A stretch of DNA of 64,000 nucleotides from Alcanivorax sp. (GTDB taxonomy: Bacteria > Pseudomonadota > Gammaproteobacteria > Pseudomonadales > Alcanivoracaceae). Where the stretch lies: contig NZ_PBSH01000003.1 of the NCBI RefSeq assembly GCF_002726155.1, positions 1 through 64,000 of the forward strand, in the 5' to 3' direction. The notes under the pieces were generated by a model. The model was not told the DNA's origin. It worked only from the letters and a program-made list of their open reading frames with translations, and made no database searches. The position numbers were made by a program, and so were the translations under genes. Below, piece by piece: positions 1 through 7,969 of this stretch. Numbering within the stretch: position 1 is the first letter of the stretch; each line of letters starts with the position of its first letter.

Positions 1-21
1 TGAGTGATCATACACTCAAAA

Positions 22-219
22 TCAGGTGGCCAGATTTACTATGCCACTACATAATGTTTTCTTCATAGGCATCTCCTTAATGTTGTTTTGATCCGATGGA
101 ACCAATCTAATACTTACGTAACGCAACAAAACCAGCAGAAGAGCTATGGAGCCAACAAGCGCCACGGGAGCCATAACCTCCCCACCTATTACCCCTATCG
201 GCCTAAATGTACTCACCAT
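22..219 (-). CDS. Integron cassette: 65-aa single-pass membrane protein
   Basis: This is the outermost complete cassette ORF of the array. It encodes 65 residues with one strongly hydrophobic stretch at about residues 13-37 (rich in V, A, L, I), followed by a basic and polar tail. The start codon lies just downstream, in array sense, of the attC at 231-274, as expected for a cassette gene with a minimal leader. I recognise no family. The far edge of the cassette and its attC lie outside the window. The short length and lack of similarity keep confidence moderate. Confidence 0.45.
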   Translation of the reverse strand: MVSTFRPIGVIGGEVMAPVALVGSIALLLVLLRYVSIRLVPSDQNNIKEMPMKKTLCSGIVNLAT

Positions 220-230
220 CTCCTTTCACA

Positions 231-274
231 TAACGCCGACCATCATGCGCTTGTCGCATGCATGGCATTGTTAA
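231..274 (-). other. attC recombination site (short type)
   Basis: On the displayed strand the site starts TAACGCC and ends GGCATTGTTAA, with an inner near-palindrome CATGCGCTTGTCGCATG. Read in array orientation it has the usual attC layout, with outer GTTA-type core boxes and imperfect inverted arms. The stop codon of the neighbouring cassette gene (271-273) lies inside it. It is nearly identical to the attC at 1837-1879. Confidence 0.75.
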
Positions 275-657
275 CTGCCCACCAAAAGAATCTCATTGTA
301 TAATTCTAGAATTGTGACTTTACCAATAACCCTGCCCCCTGAATTCATATTGATTTCTTTGCCCACACTCAAACTTTTCGGGTAATACTCAGGAGCAAGA
401 AGCTTTATGTAAGCACGAGCAGATTCACCAGGCATCAAAATGTCATTTTCGAAGAACATTTGCTCCCCACTAGTGAGAATATCAGACGTGACCTGATGCG
501 CAGGGCGAACACCGCTGGTTATGGGCCAGCCCCTATCTGCGTTCAAAAACACCAAACCCATGAAATCTGGCTGGAATTTATCAAAATCGAATTGAGCCCG
601 CCTCTGTTTTCCGGTCTCAATTACGTCTTCAATAGTGTAACCCGATGGATGTTTCAT
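271..657 (-). CDS. Integron cassette: EF-Tu domain III-like protein
   Basis: The product is 128 residues. Residues about 48-118 follow the pattern of the third beta-barrel domain of elongation factor Tu: a G-x-RP segment, then MPG-E (residues 75-78), a hydrophobic strand ending in L-x-x-P, then GGRVIGKV (108-114), which parallels the GGRTVGAG of EF-Tu. There is no GTPase domain. Free-standing EF-Tu domain III relatives are known as small accessory proteins, but their role is not established. The gene sits between attC sites at 231-274 and 664-756, so it travels as a cassette. The family assignment rests on motif order only. Confidence 0.6.
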   Translation of the reverse strand: MKHPSGYTIEDVIETGKQRRAQFDFDKFQPDFMGLVFLNADRGWPITSGVRPAHQVTSDILTSGEQMFFENDILMPGESARAYIKLLAPEYYPKSLSVGKEINMNSGGRVIGKVTILELYNEILLVGS

Positions 658-663
658 ATTCAG

Positions 664-756
664 TTAACGCCTCAAACACCGGCGTGGTGAAGTTGGCGAA
701 TTTTTTGGAACAAAAAAGGTGACAACTTTGCCATGTCCGCGTGATTTGATTTGTTA
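664..756 (-). other. attC recombination site (long type)
   Basis: The site begins TTAACGCC and ends TTTGTTA on the displayed strand. The arms TCAAACAC... and ...GTGATTTGA pair imperfectly, and inner AAGTTG/CAACTT pair. The length of about 93 bp is typical of long attC sites. It separates two cassette genes. Confidence 0.65.
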
Positions 757-781
757 GTGCTTTTCTTGCCCAATCCAATAA

Positions 782-1795
782 TTAACCCAGCCAATTAAAT
801 GTCCCCAGAATCGCTTTCGCAGATGCAATTATTGAATTGATAGATTTTGCAGAGCTGTCCACTTTCCCCAGTTGGCTTGCCACCTTTTCCAAAGCAGATT
901 CACTTTGTTTGACTGCTGTTATAGCCACAGCAGTCTTTCCATCTGATTCTGCAAACTGTAAATCCTCTATCACACTCTGCAAGATATCCCTGTGATCTGG
1001 TGCTGCCTCAAGCAGTTCGTTTATCTTTTCTCGATACAGCCTAAGTTCTTCTATTTTAACAAGCATCTCTCCTCGATCAGAGTAAGCCTCGCATTTACAC
1101 GGAGCTGAATTACAAACAGGACATGCATTGTAATAGTAGCTAATAAAGCTATCTTGCAGGCTTTCTCCTAGATAATGAATACCCCACGACGACAATGTCC
1201 AAGCAAAGCAATCAGCTAGTTCATTTTCGATTTCCCGTTTATCTTTAGCGCCTCTACAGAATGCGGTGTAAGCCTCATGAACTTCCCCGAGTTCCTCCAG
1301 CAGCCTGAAAAAATGGAAGGCTGGCCCAGCAGCCTTCCATATATGAATATTAGCCGGATAGAGATCATTGGTTTTCTCTACTAAAGAGTCCATAGACGGG
1401 TTTGGAGTGGAGGATTTGGCAACGTTGTATTTATAGCCCAGCTCTTCTTGAATTTTCCACTCCTTAATATATGACACGGGCTTTTTGTTTGTTTTGGAGC
1501 ATATGCATGGCTTAGTAATACAATAAGGACACACTTCTGGATACTTCCTCAGATATGCGTCCTCGAGATCTATCTCCAACTTATTTGCAATCGCAAATAA
1601 CCAAGAAAATGTTTTTATGAAATTCTGCACACAATTTTGTCCTCTGGGGATAGAGCGTGCTAGATAGGATGCATTCCTGAATAAGTACGAGAACATATAT
1701 TCCATATCACGGCCTTTGTTTACGTCACCGTATAAGCCATTCAAATATGACTGAATTTCAGAAACTGTTTCTGGTTTATGTTTTAAATTTTTCAA
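782..1795 (-). CDS. Integron cassette: tandem MazG-like protein with CPxC-PCxC motifs
   Basis: The product is 337 residues with two related halves. Each ends in a cysteine motif: C89-C92-C97-C99 and C225-C228-C233-C235, of form C-P-x-C-x(4)-P-C-x-C, probably metal-binding. The second half carries MazG-type acidic signatures, E168-x-x-E171 and E192-x-x-D195, which in this all-alpha NTP pyrophosphohydrolase superfamily bind Mg and nucleotide. The first half keeps the flanking helices but has lost these acids. The remaining C-terminal 100 residues are helical and charged. The start is TTG, with an AAGGA box about 11 nt upstream. Likely function is nucleotide pyrophosphohydrolysis by the second domain, with a structural first domain. 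Cassette context suggests an accessory or defence role, which is inference. Confidence 0.6.
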   Translation of the reverse strand: MKNLKHKPETVSEIQSYLNGLYGDVNKGRDMEYMFSYLFRNASYLARSIPRGQNCVQNFIKTFSWLFAIANKLEIDLEDAYLRKYPEVCPYCITKPCICSKTNKKPVSYIKEWKIQEELGYKYNVAKSSTPNPSMDSLVEKTNDLYPANIHIWKAAGPAFHFFRLLEELGEVHEAYTAFCRGAKDKREIENELADCFAWTLSSWGIHYLGESLQDSFISYYYNACPVCNSAPCKCEAYSDRGEMLVKIEELRLYREKINELLEAAPDHRDILQSVIEDLQFAESDGKTAVAITAVKQSESALEKVASQLGKVDSSAKSINSIIASAKAILGTFNWLG

Positions 1796-1836
1796 GATTA
1801 GTATTCCTTCTAAAATTCATAGATAACTCGGGGCAC

Positions 1837-1879
1837 TAACGCCAGCCATCATGCGCTTGTCGCATGCATGGCATTGTTA
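1837..1879 (-). other. attC recombination site (short type)
   Basis: It starts TAACGCC and ends GGCATTGTTA on the displayed strand, with the inner palindrome CATGCGCTTGTCGCATG. It differs from the site at 231-274 by only a base or two, suggesting that both cassettes came through the same array family. Confidence 0.75.
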
Positions 1880-2251
1880 TGATCGCTTCAAACATCTAGA
1901 TGGAAACCTTCCATACCGCCTAAAGTCCTCATATTCAAAACTAGCCAACAATCGAAACTTTACCAGTATTAGGCCGACAAGCCTGAGAACCAGAAACCAT
2001 CCAAAGATTATTCCGATCAGGAGAAAACAAAACATCACAAATATATCTACCTGCCAATATTCTTGTGACCGCAGTGGAGCGTCAAAATCGACACCCGACA
2101 GTCGCCCGTACATCAGGCTTGAAAAATAGAAGAAGCTAACCGCAACAGCCATAATGAGCAAAGCACAAAACTGTGAAATGTTTTTGTACTTACTGACCAA
2201 GTGTTTCTGCTCTGCACTTGCCGCTAAAATTTGCCTTAGATGCTCTTTCAT
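1877..2251 (-). CDS. Integron cassette: two-pass membrane protein
   Basis: The product is 124 residues. Hydrophobic segments at about residues 27-46 and 70-97 predict two membrane helices. The N-terminus and the C-terminal 25 residues are basic, suggesting both ends are cytoplasmic by the positive-inside rule. The ATG at 2251 is preceded by a GAGGGAAA ribosome binding site. The stop lies at the edge of the attC at 1837-1879. No family is recognised. Confidence 0.55.
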   Translation of the reverse strand: MKEHLRQILAASAEQKHLVSKYKNISQFCALLIMAVAVSFFYFSSLMYGRLSGVDFDAPLRSQEYWQVDIFVMFCFLLIGIIFGWFLVLRLVGLILVKFRLLASFEYEDFRRYGRFPSRCLKRS

Positions 2252-2260
2252 TTTCCCTCA

Positions 2261-2372
2261 TAACGCCGCGCTCAGCCGCGGACAATTTTGGGCGCTTTAT
2301 GCGCAATAATGGGAGCGCAGCGACCGCACATAAAGTGCACAAAGTTGACCGTCGGCCTGCAGCGCATTGTTA
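2261..2372 (-). other. attC recombination site (long type, about 112 bp)
   Basis: The site runs from TAACGCCGCG to GCGCATTGTTA on the displayed strand. GC-rich outer arms (CGCGCTCAGCCGCGG) and inner complementary segments such as TTTATGCGC and GCACATAAA give a long imperfect hairpin. It separates two cassette genes. Confidence 0.7.
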
Positions 2373-2376
2373 TGCA

Positions 2377-2841
2377 TTACGCCTCCATTTTCTCAGGAAG
2401 GTGCGCCTCTAGGATCTTGACTATCTCCTCGATTTTATCAGTTTGATAGTAAATAAAAACCTTACCGTATTTACCGCCATTTGCTACTACAGCATTAATA
2501 CCGTTGCCACTGAAACCATCTATCGATTTTAGCTGGCTTAGTGGGAATGACTTCTTCCTACCCCAATAGTTACGCCCCGCGATTACTCCGTCTTTAATGG
2601 TTACATATCCCAATTTAAACCAGACAGAAATTATAAGGGCGAAAAAAGCTGAGAATAGCCAGAAACCAAAGATCAGGCCAACCGTACCCAACAGGGTAAA
2701 ATGCTTAAACGTTTCTCCAAAATTAAACCCAGAAGATACGTACCGAACCAACATTATTGCCGTCACTGAAAAAATGATGGTTAAAGACATGTACTTTGTG
2801 AGCGAACGCCAAAGTTCCTTCCAATTAACTTCGTACTTCAT
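2377..2841 (-). CDS. Integron cassette: two-pass membrane protein with a soluble C-terminal domain
   Basis: The product is 154 residues with two membrane helices at about residues 19-36 and 48-74. A mostly beta-strand C-terminal region follows, in which a strand pair (YVTIKDGVIAGRN), basic residues and a following hydrophobic strand resemble bacterial PH-like membrane domains. That resemblance is weak. The ATG at 2841 has an AAGGAAAAT ribosome binding site. It is flanked by attC sites at 2261-2372 and 2860-2910. Confidence 0.55.
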   Translation of the reverse strand: MKYEVNWKELWRSLTKYMSLTIIFSVTAIMLVRYVSSGFNFGETFKHFTLLGTVGLIFGFWLFSAFFALIISVWFKLGYVTIKDGVIAGRNYWGRKKSFPLSQLKSIDGFSGNGINAVVANGGKYGKVFIYYQTDKIEEIVKILEAHLPEKMEA

Positions 2842-2859
2842 ATTTTCCTTGATGTTGCA

Positions 2860-2910
2860 TAACGCTTTACTCAGCCGGCGCGTCAGCGATCGGCTGCAGT
2901 TTCTTGTTAA
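2860..2910 (-). other. attC recombination site embedded in a cassette 3' end
   Basis: It runs from TAACGC to TTCTTGTTAA on the displayed strand, with arms around CAGCCGGCG and CGGCTGCAG. Unlike the other sites, it lies almost wholly inside the 3' end of the adjacent reading frame (stop at 2867-2869), so the last 14 or so residues of that protein are encoded by attC sequence. Confidence 0.6.
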
Positions 2911-3226
2911 GGGCCTCCCTACGCTTCACGCCTAGGCCAATGCCCGCAAAAGCAGCGAAAGCACCAACAGCCACCAGCTCAGCGAACAAAATGAAGGCGT
3001 GAGAGCTAAACCCAAGGGACAACACCACAAACAGGAAAAAGGAACTCGCCGGAAGCACGCACACCATGCCAATGGAGCTGAACGAAAAGCGCCTCCCTAC
3101 AACAAACCCACTCAAACCCAGACAAAAAATTTGTGCGGCAGGAGAAAACCCTTTGGCTCCAATGAACAAGACCAATAGAAATGTTAAGCCTATGTTAGCG
3201 GCCATGCCGACAATGTATGGCTTCAT
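2867..3226 (-). CDS. Integron cassette: four-pass hydrophobic membrane protein
   Basis: The product is 119 residues, mostly hydrophobic, with about four predicted membrane segments (residues 8-25, 29-45, 52-72, 75-98) and a basic C-terminus. The start ATG follows a purine-rich GGGGAAAGGGGG stretch. No family is recognised. Its last codons overlap the attC at 2860-2910. It lies in the second cassette counted from the integrase. Confidence 0.5.
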   Translation of the reverse strand: MKPYIVGMAANIGLTFLLVLFIGAKGFSPAAQIFCLGLSGFVVGRRFSFSSIGMVCVLPASSFFLFVVLSLGFSSHAFILFAELVAVGAFAAFAGIGLGVKRREALNKKLQPIADAPAE

Positions 3227-3239
3227 CCCCCTTTCCCCT

Positions 3240-3311
3240 TAACGCCTGGCGCAGCAGGCAAATTGGAGTGACGGAGGAACGGAGATTTGGTCTGCCTGCC
3301 GCCACTTGTTA
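3240..3311 (-). other. attC recombination site of the first cassette
   Basis: It runs from TAACGCCTGGCG to CCGCCACTTGTTA on the displayed strand. Arms GCAGCAGGCA and TGCCTGCCGC pair, with TTGGAGTGACGG/GGAACGGAGATTTGG in the interior. The length of about 72 bp is typical. Confidence 0.75.
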
Positions 3312-3320
3312 GAAGCAACC

Positions 3321-3557
3321 CTATGCACGCTTCACCAGTTCCATCAATTCACCATCAAAGCTTTCTTGATCGTAATGAACGAGGCCACCAAAATCGGTAT
3401 TGATCATTACACCGGAACCAAGACTTCCCCATTGCTGTCTTGGGTACTTGCTCAAGTATTCATCCCCATCAATATCAGCCACCACAACCCCATGATGCCG
3501 ACCACCAATAAGAACCTTGTCTCCAACCTTAGCTTGCGTGCCATCCGTATAGTTCAT
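3321..3557 (-). CDS. Integron cassette: small SH3-like protein, first cassette of the array
   Basis: From the ATG at 3557 the product is 78 residues. It begins MNYTDGTQ, then has a V-G-D-x-V-L-I-G segment and a hydrophobic G-V-V-V strand, as in small SH3/KOW-like cassette proteins that recur in integrons. Function is unknown. An in-frame ATG at 3611 would add 18 residues, but those are encoded by the palindromic junction DNA, so the shorter form is preferred. It is the cassette nearest the integrase and so the most recently acquired in a normal integron. Confidence 0.55.
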   Translation of the reverse strand: MNYTDGTQAKVGDKVLIGGRHHGVVVADIDGDEYLSKYPRQQWGSLGSGVMINTDFGGLVHYDQESFDGELMELVKRA

Positions 3558-3583
3558 AGAAGCTTCTAACAGCGTATTAGTTA

Positions 3584-3723
3584 GAACGTTCCGCATAACT
3601 CGGCTCCTCATAACTCTGAAGCCAAGGAGCGTCGCCCCGAGGAAAATCCTGCCATAACAATAGGTTAAGATGCTATAGCTAATCTCCTACACGGAGTTAT
3701 GCGGAACGTTCCTCATAACTCCG
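3584..3723. repeat. Inverted repeats with GTTATG motifs at the integrase-array junction (attI region)
   Basis: Positions 3692-3723 form a 32-bp palindrome (30 of 32 positions symmetric) with outer arms CGGAGTTATG and CATAACTCCG around GGAACGTTCC. An 18-bp inverted copy of its inner part, GAACGTTCCGCATAACTC, lies at 3584-3601, facing 3694-3711. A further CTCATAACTC is at 3607-3616. The repeated GTTATG units resemble integron core boxes (GTTRRRY), and the position between intI and the first cassette is where attI lies. Which GTTATG is the real crossover point cannot be decided from sequence alone. Confidence 0.55.
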
Positions 3724-3820
3724 TACTCCGACAGTCAAATCCTTTTTTTATTTTTCCCATATACATCAACAAGATAGCCATGAGGCAAGCATCATGATTT
3801 CGAAATAAACGCTGCTTCCG

Positions 3821-3877
3821 TTGAAAAAGGGCAGGGGAACTGCACTATACTGTCATTTTGAACAGTAAGGAGTTGTC
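3821..3877 (+). promoter_or_regulatory. intI promoter with perfect LexA (SOS) box
   Basis: Positions 3848-3867 read TACTGTCATTTTGAACAGTA, the full TACTGT-N8-ACAGTA LexA consensus. It overlaps a -10 element TATACT at 3846-3851; a -35-like TTGAAA at 3821 is 19 bp upstream. TAAGGAG (3866-3872) sits just before the ATG at 3878. SOS control of integron integrases by LexA is well established. Confidence 0.85.
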
Positions 3878-4869
3878 ATGGATGACATCCCTCGCTCTCT
3901 TCCTACAAAACCAGTAAAGCTGATGGACCAGTTCCGGTTTTGGCTCAGGCAAAACCAGTACAGCTATCGTACCGAACAGACCTATGTGCTCTGGGTGGTT
4001 CGATACATCCGCTATAACCAACTGCGCCATCCTTCTACCATGGGAGCCAAGGAAATACAGGCATTCCTGTCCTATATGTCCGTCCAGCGGCATTGCAGCC
4101 CCTCAACTCAGAAAATTGTTCTGAATGCGCTGAATTGTTTCTATCGTCGATTTCTGCAGCAGGATTATGGCGAACTCAATTTTCGCCAATCAAAGCGCAA
4201 ACCCCGTATCCCTGCCGTGTTTTCTGAGCAAGAGGCCCAGGCGGTGATTACACTGCTCCCTAAGCCTTCCCAGTTGATATGTGAACTCCTTTATGGCGCC
4301 GGGTTACGCGTTTCCGAGGCACTTCGTATTCGCATCAAGGATCTGGATTTTGATCGGATGATTATTACGGTACATCAAGGCAAAGGCGACAAGGACAGGA
4401 GAACACTGCTTCCCAAGTCTTGTGAAGAACGGCTGCGCTGCGCCAGCAAGTTGCCATAGCCTCCAATCTGTATGGGATGGACCAAAAAAATGGCGTTGGC
4501 CCTGCATGGATGCCGCATGCGCTGAGCAGAAAATATCCTGGCGCAGGCTCGCAGCGTATCTGGCAGTTTATTTTCCCTTCGAAAGAGCCTGCGACAGACC
4601 CGCAAACCGGCATTATCCGGCGTCACCATTATCATCAGGATACTGTCCGCAAGCACGTCAAACAGGCGGCCTCTGAAGCTGGCATCGCCAAGCTCTGCGG
4701 CCCTCATACGTTTCGCCACTCTTTTGCCACCCATTTACTGGAGAAGGGCTACGACATCCGCACCGTCCAAGAACTACTGGATCACAGCGACGTGTCCACC
4801 ACCGAGCGATACCTGCATGTGATGAATCGGGGAGGACTAGGGGTAATCAGTCCGCTGGATCGGAGGTAG
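3878..4869 (+). pseudogene. intI: Integron integrase (IntI), frameshifted by a 5-bp duplication
   Basis: A tyrosine recombinase that would insert and excise cassettes at attI and attC. The first part (3878-4459) has the SAM-like N-terminal domain and catalytic Arg in GAGLRVSEALRIRIKD. The second part, in another frame to 4869, carries the integron-specific insert ([13 protein letters not shown]...FPS), HTFRHSF, the LDHSDVST box and the nucleophile Tyr in TERYLHV, ending [10 protein letters not shown] as in IntI proteins. The break is a perfect tandem duplication CTGCG-CTGCG at 4433-4442. Removing one copy restores [12 protein letters not shown] and a protein of about 328 residues, normal for IntI. 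As it stands the product ends after 193 residues and lacks the Tyr. The gene points away from the array, as in all integrons. Confidence 0.9.
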
Positions 4870-5049
4870 GCGGGTGGGAGATTCAGCTTGCCGAACGAAG
4901 GGTCTTTGATCCTGGGCCCCTCCAGTGGGGCTCCTGCAGCGAGAACAGTAATATGCCCTCCGTGAACTCTGAGCCCTCTGTGGTAAATCCGCTTTTGATC
5001 TTTGCGTGCTGCATGTTGCGTGAAGCGTGTTGCAGCCGCGAAGCGGCAT

Positions 5050-5078
5050 AAAAAAACCCGGCTTTCGCCGGGTTTTGA
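5050..5078 (-). terminator. Rho-independent terminator of the gcv operon
   Basis: Stem AACCCGGC-TTTC-GCCGGGTT with a run of T on the minus strand, 38 bp past the gcvP2 stop. Confidence 0.85.
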
Positions 5079-5115
5079 TCGCTTCAGACTTATTCTATGA
5101 AGCGTACTGCGTCTC

Positions 5116-6582
5116 TTATTCGCTCCAGGCCAAGTCCAGCTCGCGAGCCGCCTTTACGTCATCCAGGCGCCGCACCGGCTGAGTGAAGGGCGCTTCTTTC
5201 ACCATGTCGGGCTCGTTGCGGGCTTCTTCCAGAATGGCGGCCATGGCATCCACGAATTCGTCCAGGGCTTCCTTGCTTTCGGTTTCGGTGGGCTCGATAA
5301 GGAAGCACTCCGGCACCAGCAGCGGGAAGTAGGTAGTGGGCGCGTGCTGGTTGTAATCCAGCAGGCGCTTGGCGATATCCATGGCGGTGACGCCCAGCTC
5401 TTTCGCTTCTTTTGCGAAAGTGAGGATGAACTCGTGGCTGGCGCGACGATCCGGATAGGCGGCGGTGCAGCCCACAGCTTCCAGACGCTTGAGCAGGTAG
5501 TTGGCCGCCAGGGTGGAGAATTCGCCCACGCGGATCATGCCTTCGCGGCCCAGGGAACGGGCGTAGAAGTAGGCGCGCAGCAGCACACCGGCGTTGCCCA
5601 TAAAGGCACTCAAGTGACCAATGCTGGTGCTCAGAGTATCGGTATCAATCCAGTGGTAGCTGCCGTCGTCCCGCTGGCCCGCCATGGGCGTAGGCAGGTA
5701 AGGCAACAAACGCTCGGAGACACCCACCGGGCCGGCACCGGGACCGCCGCCGCCGTGTGGGGTGGCGAAGGTCTTGTGCAGGTTCATGTGGATTACGTCG
5801 AAGCCCATGTCACCGGGGCGAACTTTACCGAGGATGGCGTTCAGGTTGGCGCCATCGTAGTACAGCAAGCCGCCAGCCTCATGGACCGCTTTGGCGATGT
5901 CTTCAATCTGCCGTTCGAACACGCCACAGGTGGACGGGTTGGTCATCATCAAACCGGCGGTTTGTGGTCCGCACGCAGCTTTCAGCGCCTCCAGATCCAC
6001 ATCGCCATCCGGGCCGACCGGCACTTCACGGACCTTGTAGCCACACATGACGGCGGTGGCCGGGTTGGTGCCGTGGGCAGCGTTGGGGATCAGGATTTCA
6101 GTACGGCCATCATCACCACGAGCATCGTGGTAGGCGCGAATCATGGCAACGCCGGCAAACTCACCCTGGGCGCCGGCCATGGGAGCGAGGGATACACCTT
6201 TCATGCCGGTAACTTCCTTGAGGAAGTTCTGCAGTTCGAACATGCAGCTGAGGAAACCCTGGCTGTGGCTTTCCGGCGCCAGCGGATGACGATTGAGAAA
6301 GCCCGGCAACATGGCGGCGCGGTTGGCACCACGGGGGTTGTACTTCATGGTGCATGAACCCAGCGGATAGAACTGCTTGTCGATGGCGAAGTTCTTGCTG
6401 GACAGGTTGGTGTAGTGACGCACCACCTGCATTTCGGACACTTCCGGCAGCCCCGGTTTTTCCTTGCGGCGCAGGTGCGCAGGAATGGCGGACAGCTTGT
6501 CGTCACTTAACGCTTTCGGCGCTTGGGAAGTGGCGCTACGGCCCGGGTGAGACAGTTGGAAAATCAGTTGTGTCTCGCTCAT
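5116..6582 (-). CDS. gcvPB: Glycine dehydrogenase (decarboxylating) subunit 2
   Basis: The second half of the split P-protein of the glycine cleavage system, which decarboxylates glycine on PLP and passes the aminomethyl group to the lipoyl arm of GcvH. The product is 488 residues. PLP lysine is K270 in [18 protein letters not shown]; the Gly-rich run after it is the family hallmark, as is [11 protein letters not shown] near residue 75. The gene overlaps gcvP1 by 4 bp (ATGA), so translation is probably coupled. It is last in gcvT-gcvH-gcvP1-gcvP2, followed by a strong terminator. Enterobacteria have one fused P-protein; this split form is also common in bacteria. Confidence 0.95.
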   Translation of the reverse strand: MSETQLIFQLSHPGRSATSQAPKALSDDKLSAIPAHLRRKEKPGLPEVSEMQVVRHYTNLSSKNFAIDKQFYPLGSCTMKYNPRGANRAAMLPGFLNRHPLAPESHSQGFLSCMFELQNFLKEVTGMKGVSLAPMAGAQGEFAGVAMIRAYHDARGDDGRTEILIPNAAHGTNPATAVMCGYKVREVPVGPDGDVDLEALKAACGPQTAGLMMTNPSTCGVFERQIEDIAKAVHEAGGLLYYDGANLNAILGKVRPGDMGFDVIHMNLHKTFATPHGGGGPGAGPVGVSERLLPYLPTPMAGQRDDGSYHWIDTDTLSTSIGHLSAFMGNAGVLLRAYFYARSLGREGMIRVGEFSTLAANYLLKRLEAVGCTAAYPDRRASHEFILTFAKEAKELGVTAMDIAKRLLDYNQHAPTTYFPLLVPECFLIEPTETESKEALDEFVDAMAAILEEARNEPDMVKEAPFTQPVRRLDDVKAARELDLAWSE

Positions 6583-7937
6583 GCCAGCACCTCCTTCAGC
6601 GCCGCTGCAAACAAATCCAGATCACCTTCGCTGTGCACTTCGGTGGCGTTCACCAAAATCGCGTTGGCCATGCCGTAGTCTTTCGCCAGGCTCACACCAC
6701 CCAGCACGTCTTTCTCGGCCAGCGCCGCCAGCACCTGATCCGCCGGTTTCGGCAGGGTCAGCACCACTTCGTGGAAGGTGGGCGCGGTGAAGGCACGCTC
6801 CACGCCATTAATAGCGGTGAGTTTGTCGGCCAACGCCTGAGTGTTGGCGTGGCAATGGGCCGCCACATTGCCCAGACCGTCTGGCCCAAGCAGCGAGGTA
6901 TAAATGGTCGCCGCAGTCATGGCTAGGCCCTGGTTGGTACAGATATTACTGGTGGCCTTGGAGCGGCGAATATGTTGTTCACGGGCTTGCAGCGTCAGGG
7001 TGAAACCCTGCTTCCCCTCCATGTCCACGGTGCGGCCGATGATCCGGCCCGGCATTTGCCGAACGTGTTTTTGCTTGCAGCACATGAAGCCGAAATACGG
7101 ACCACCGGAGGACAGCGGCACACCCAGCGGCTGCCCTTCACCGACAACGATGTCCGCGCCTTCTGTGCCCCATTCACCGGGAGGCGTCAGCAGCGCCAGC
7201 GATGTGGGGTTCACCACACCGATGACCAGCATCTTGTTGGCATGGGCCCAATCGGTGAGCGCATCCACTTCTTCCAGTGAACCGAAGTAGTTGGGCTGGC
7301 TAATCACCAGGGCGGCGAAGTCTTCGCCTTCATAGGGCTTGAGCACATCCAACGGAGTCTGGCCGCTGGCGGGATCGAAGCCCACTCTTTCCAGGGCCAC
7401 ATCCTGATTTTCCACAATGGCCTGGGTGGCACTGGTGTAACGCGGATTCAACGCAGTGGGCACCAGCACTTTGCGGGACTTGCTCTTGCGGTTGGCGCGC
7501 AGACTCATTAGCACCGCTTCGGCCAGGCCGGAGGCACCGTCGTAGACAGAGGCGTTGCTCACGTCCATGCCGGTGAGGCGAGTCATCAGGGTCTGGAATT
7601 CGTAAATCACCTGCAGAGTGCCCTGGCTGGCTTCCGCCTGGTACGGCGTATAGGCGGTGTAGAACTCACCGCGAGTCGCAATCTCCCATACCGCCGCCGG
7701 AATGTGGTGCTGGTAGGCACCGGCCCCGATAAAGCTCACCGCGCCAGCGTCCTGGGCGGCGCGCTCGCTCATCAGGCGGGTCACTTCCATTTCGCTCAGG
7801 CCTTCAGGCAAGGCATCGAGCTTGCCAGCGGCTTTCAGATGCGCGGGAATTTCATCGAACAAATCTTCGATGCTGTCGGCGCCAATGGCGTCGAGCATGG
7901 CACGCACGTCATCGGGGGTATGGGGGATGTAGGGCAT
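6579..7937 (-). CDS. gcvPA: Glycine dehydrogenase (decarboxylating) subunit 1
   Basis: The N-terminal half of the split P-protein, 452 residues. It lacks the PLP lysine and forms a heterotetramer with subunit 2. Recognisable segments are the start [28 protein letters not shown], the tyrosine-rich [18 protein letters not shown], and GGPYFGFM. It overlaps the next gene by four bases. A 150-bp spacer holding an intergenic repeat (about 7970-8075) separates it from gcvH upstream. Confidence 0.95.
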   Translation of the reverse strand: MPYIPHTPDDVRAMLDAIGADSIEDLFDEIPAHLKAAGKLDALPEGLSEMEVTRLMSERAAQDAGAVSFIGAGAYQHHIPAAVWEIATRGEFYTAYTPYQAEASQGTLQVIYEFQTLMTRLTGMDVSNASVYDGASGLAEAVLMSLRANRKSKSRKVLVPTALNPRYTSATQAIVENQDVALERVGFDPASGQTPLDVLKPYEGEDFAALVISQPNYFGSLEEVDALTDWAHANKMLVIGVVNPTSLALLTPPGEWGTEGADIVVGEGQPLGVPLSSGGPYFGFMCCKQKHVRQMPGRIIGRTVDMEGKQGFTLTLQAREQHIRRSKATSNICTNQGLAMTAATIYTSLLGPDGLGNVAAHCHANTQALADKLTAINGVERAFTAPTFHEVVLTLPKPADQVLAALAEKDVLGGVSLAKDYGMANAILVNATEVHSEGDLDLFAAALKEVLA

Positions 7938-7969
7938 TGGGGCTACCTGATGGTTTGGGTGTTGGCTGT

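Noticed and set aside
3721..3800. Strong cassette promoter Pc reading leftward
   Set aside because: Candidate -35 and -10 words exist on the minus strand but with poor spacing, so no confident call was made.
5344..6357. Long open frame on the plus strand opposite gcvP2
   Set aside because: It is fully antisense to a clear gcvP2 gene and has biased His/Gln/Val composition typical of the reverse strand of high-GC genes.
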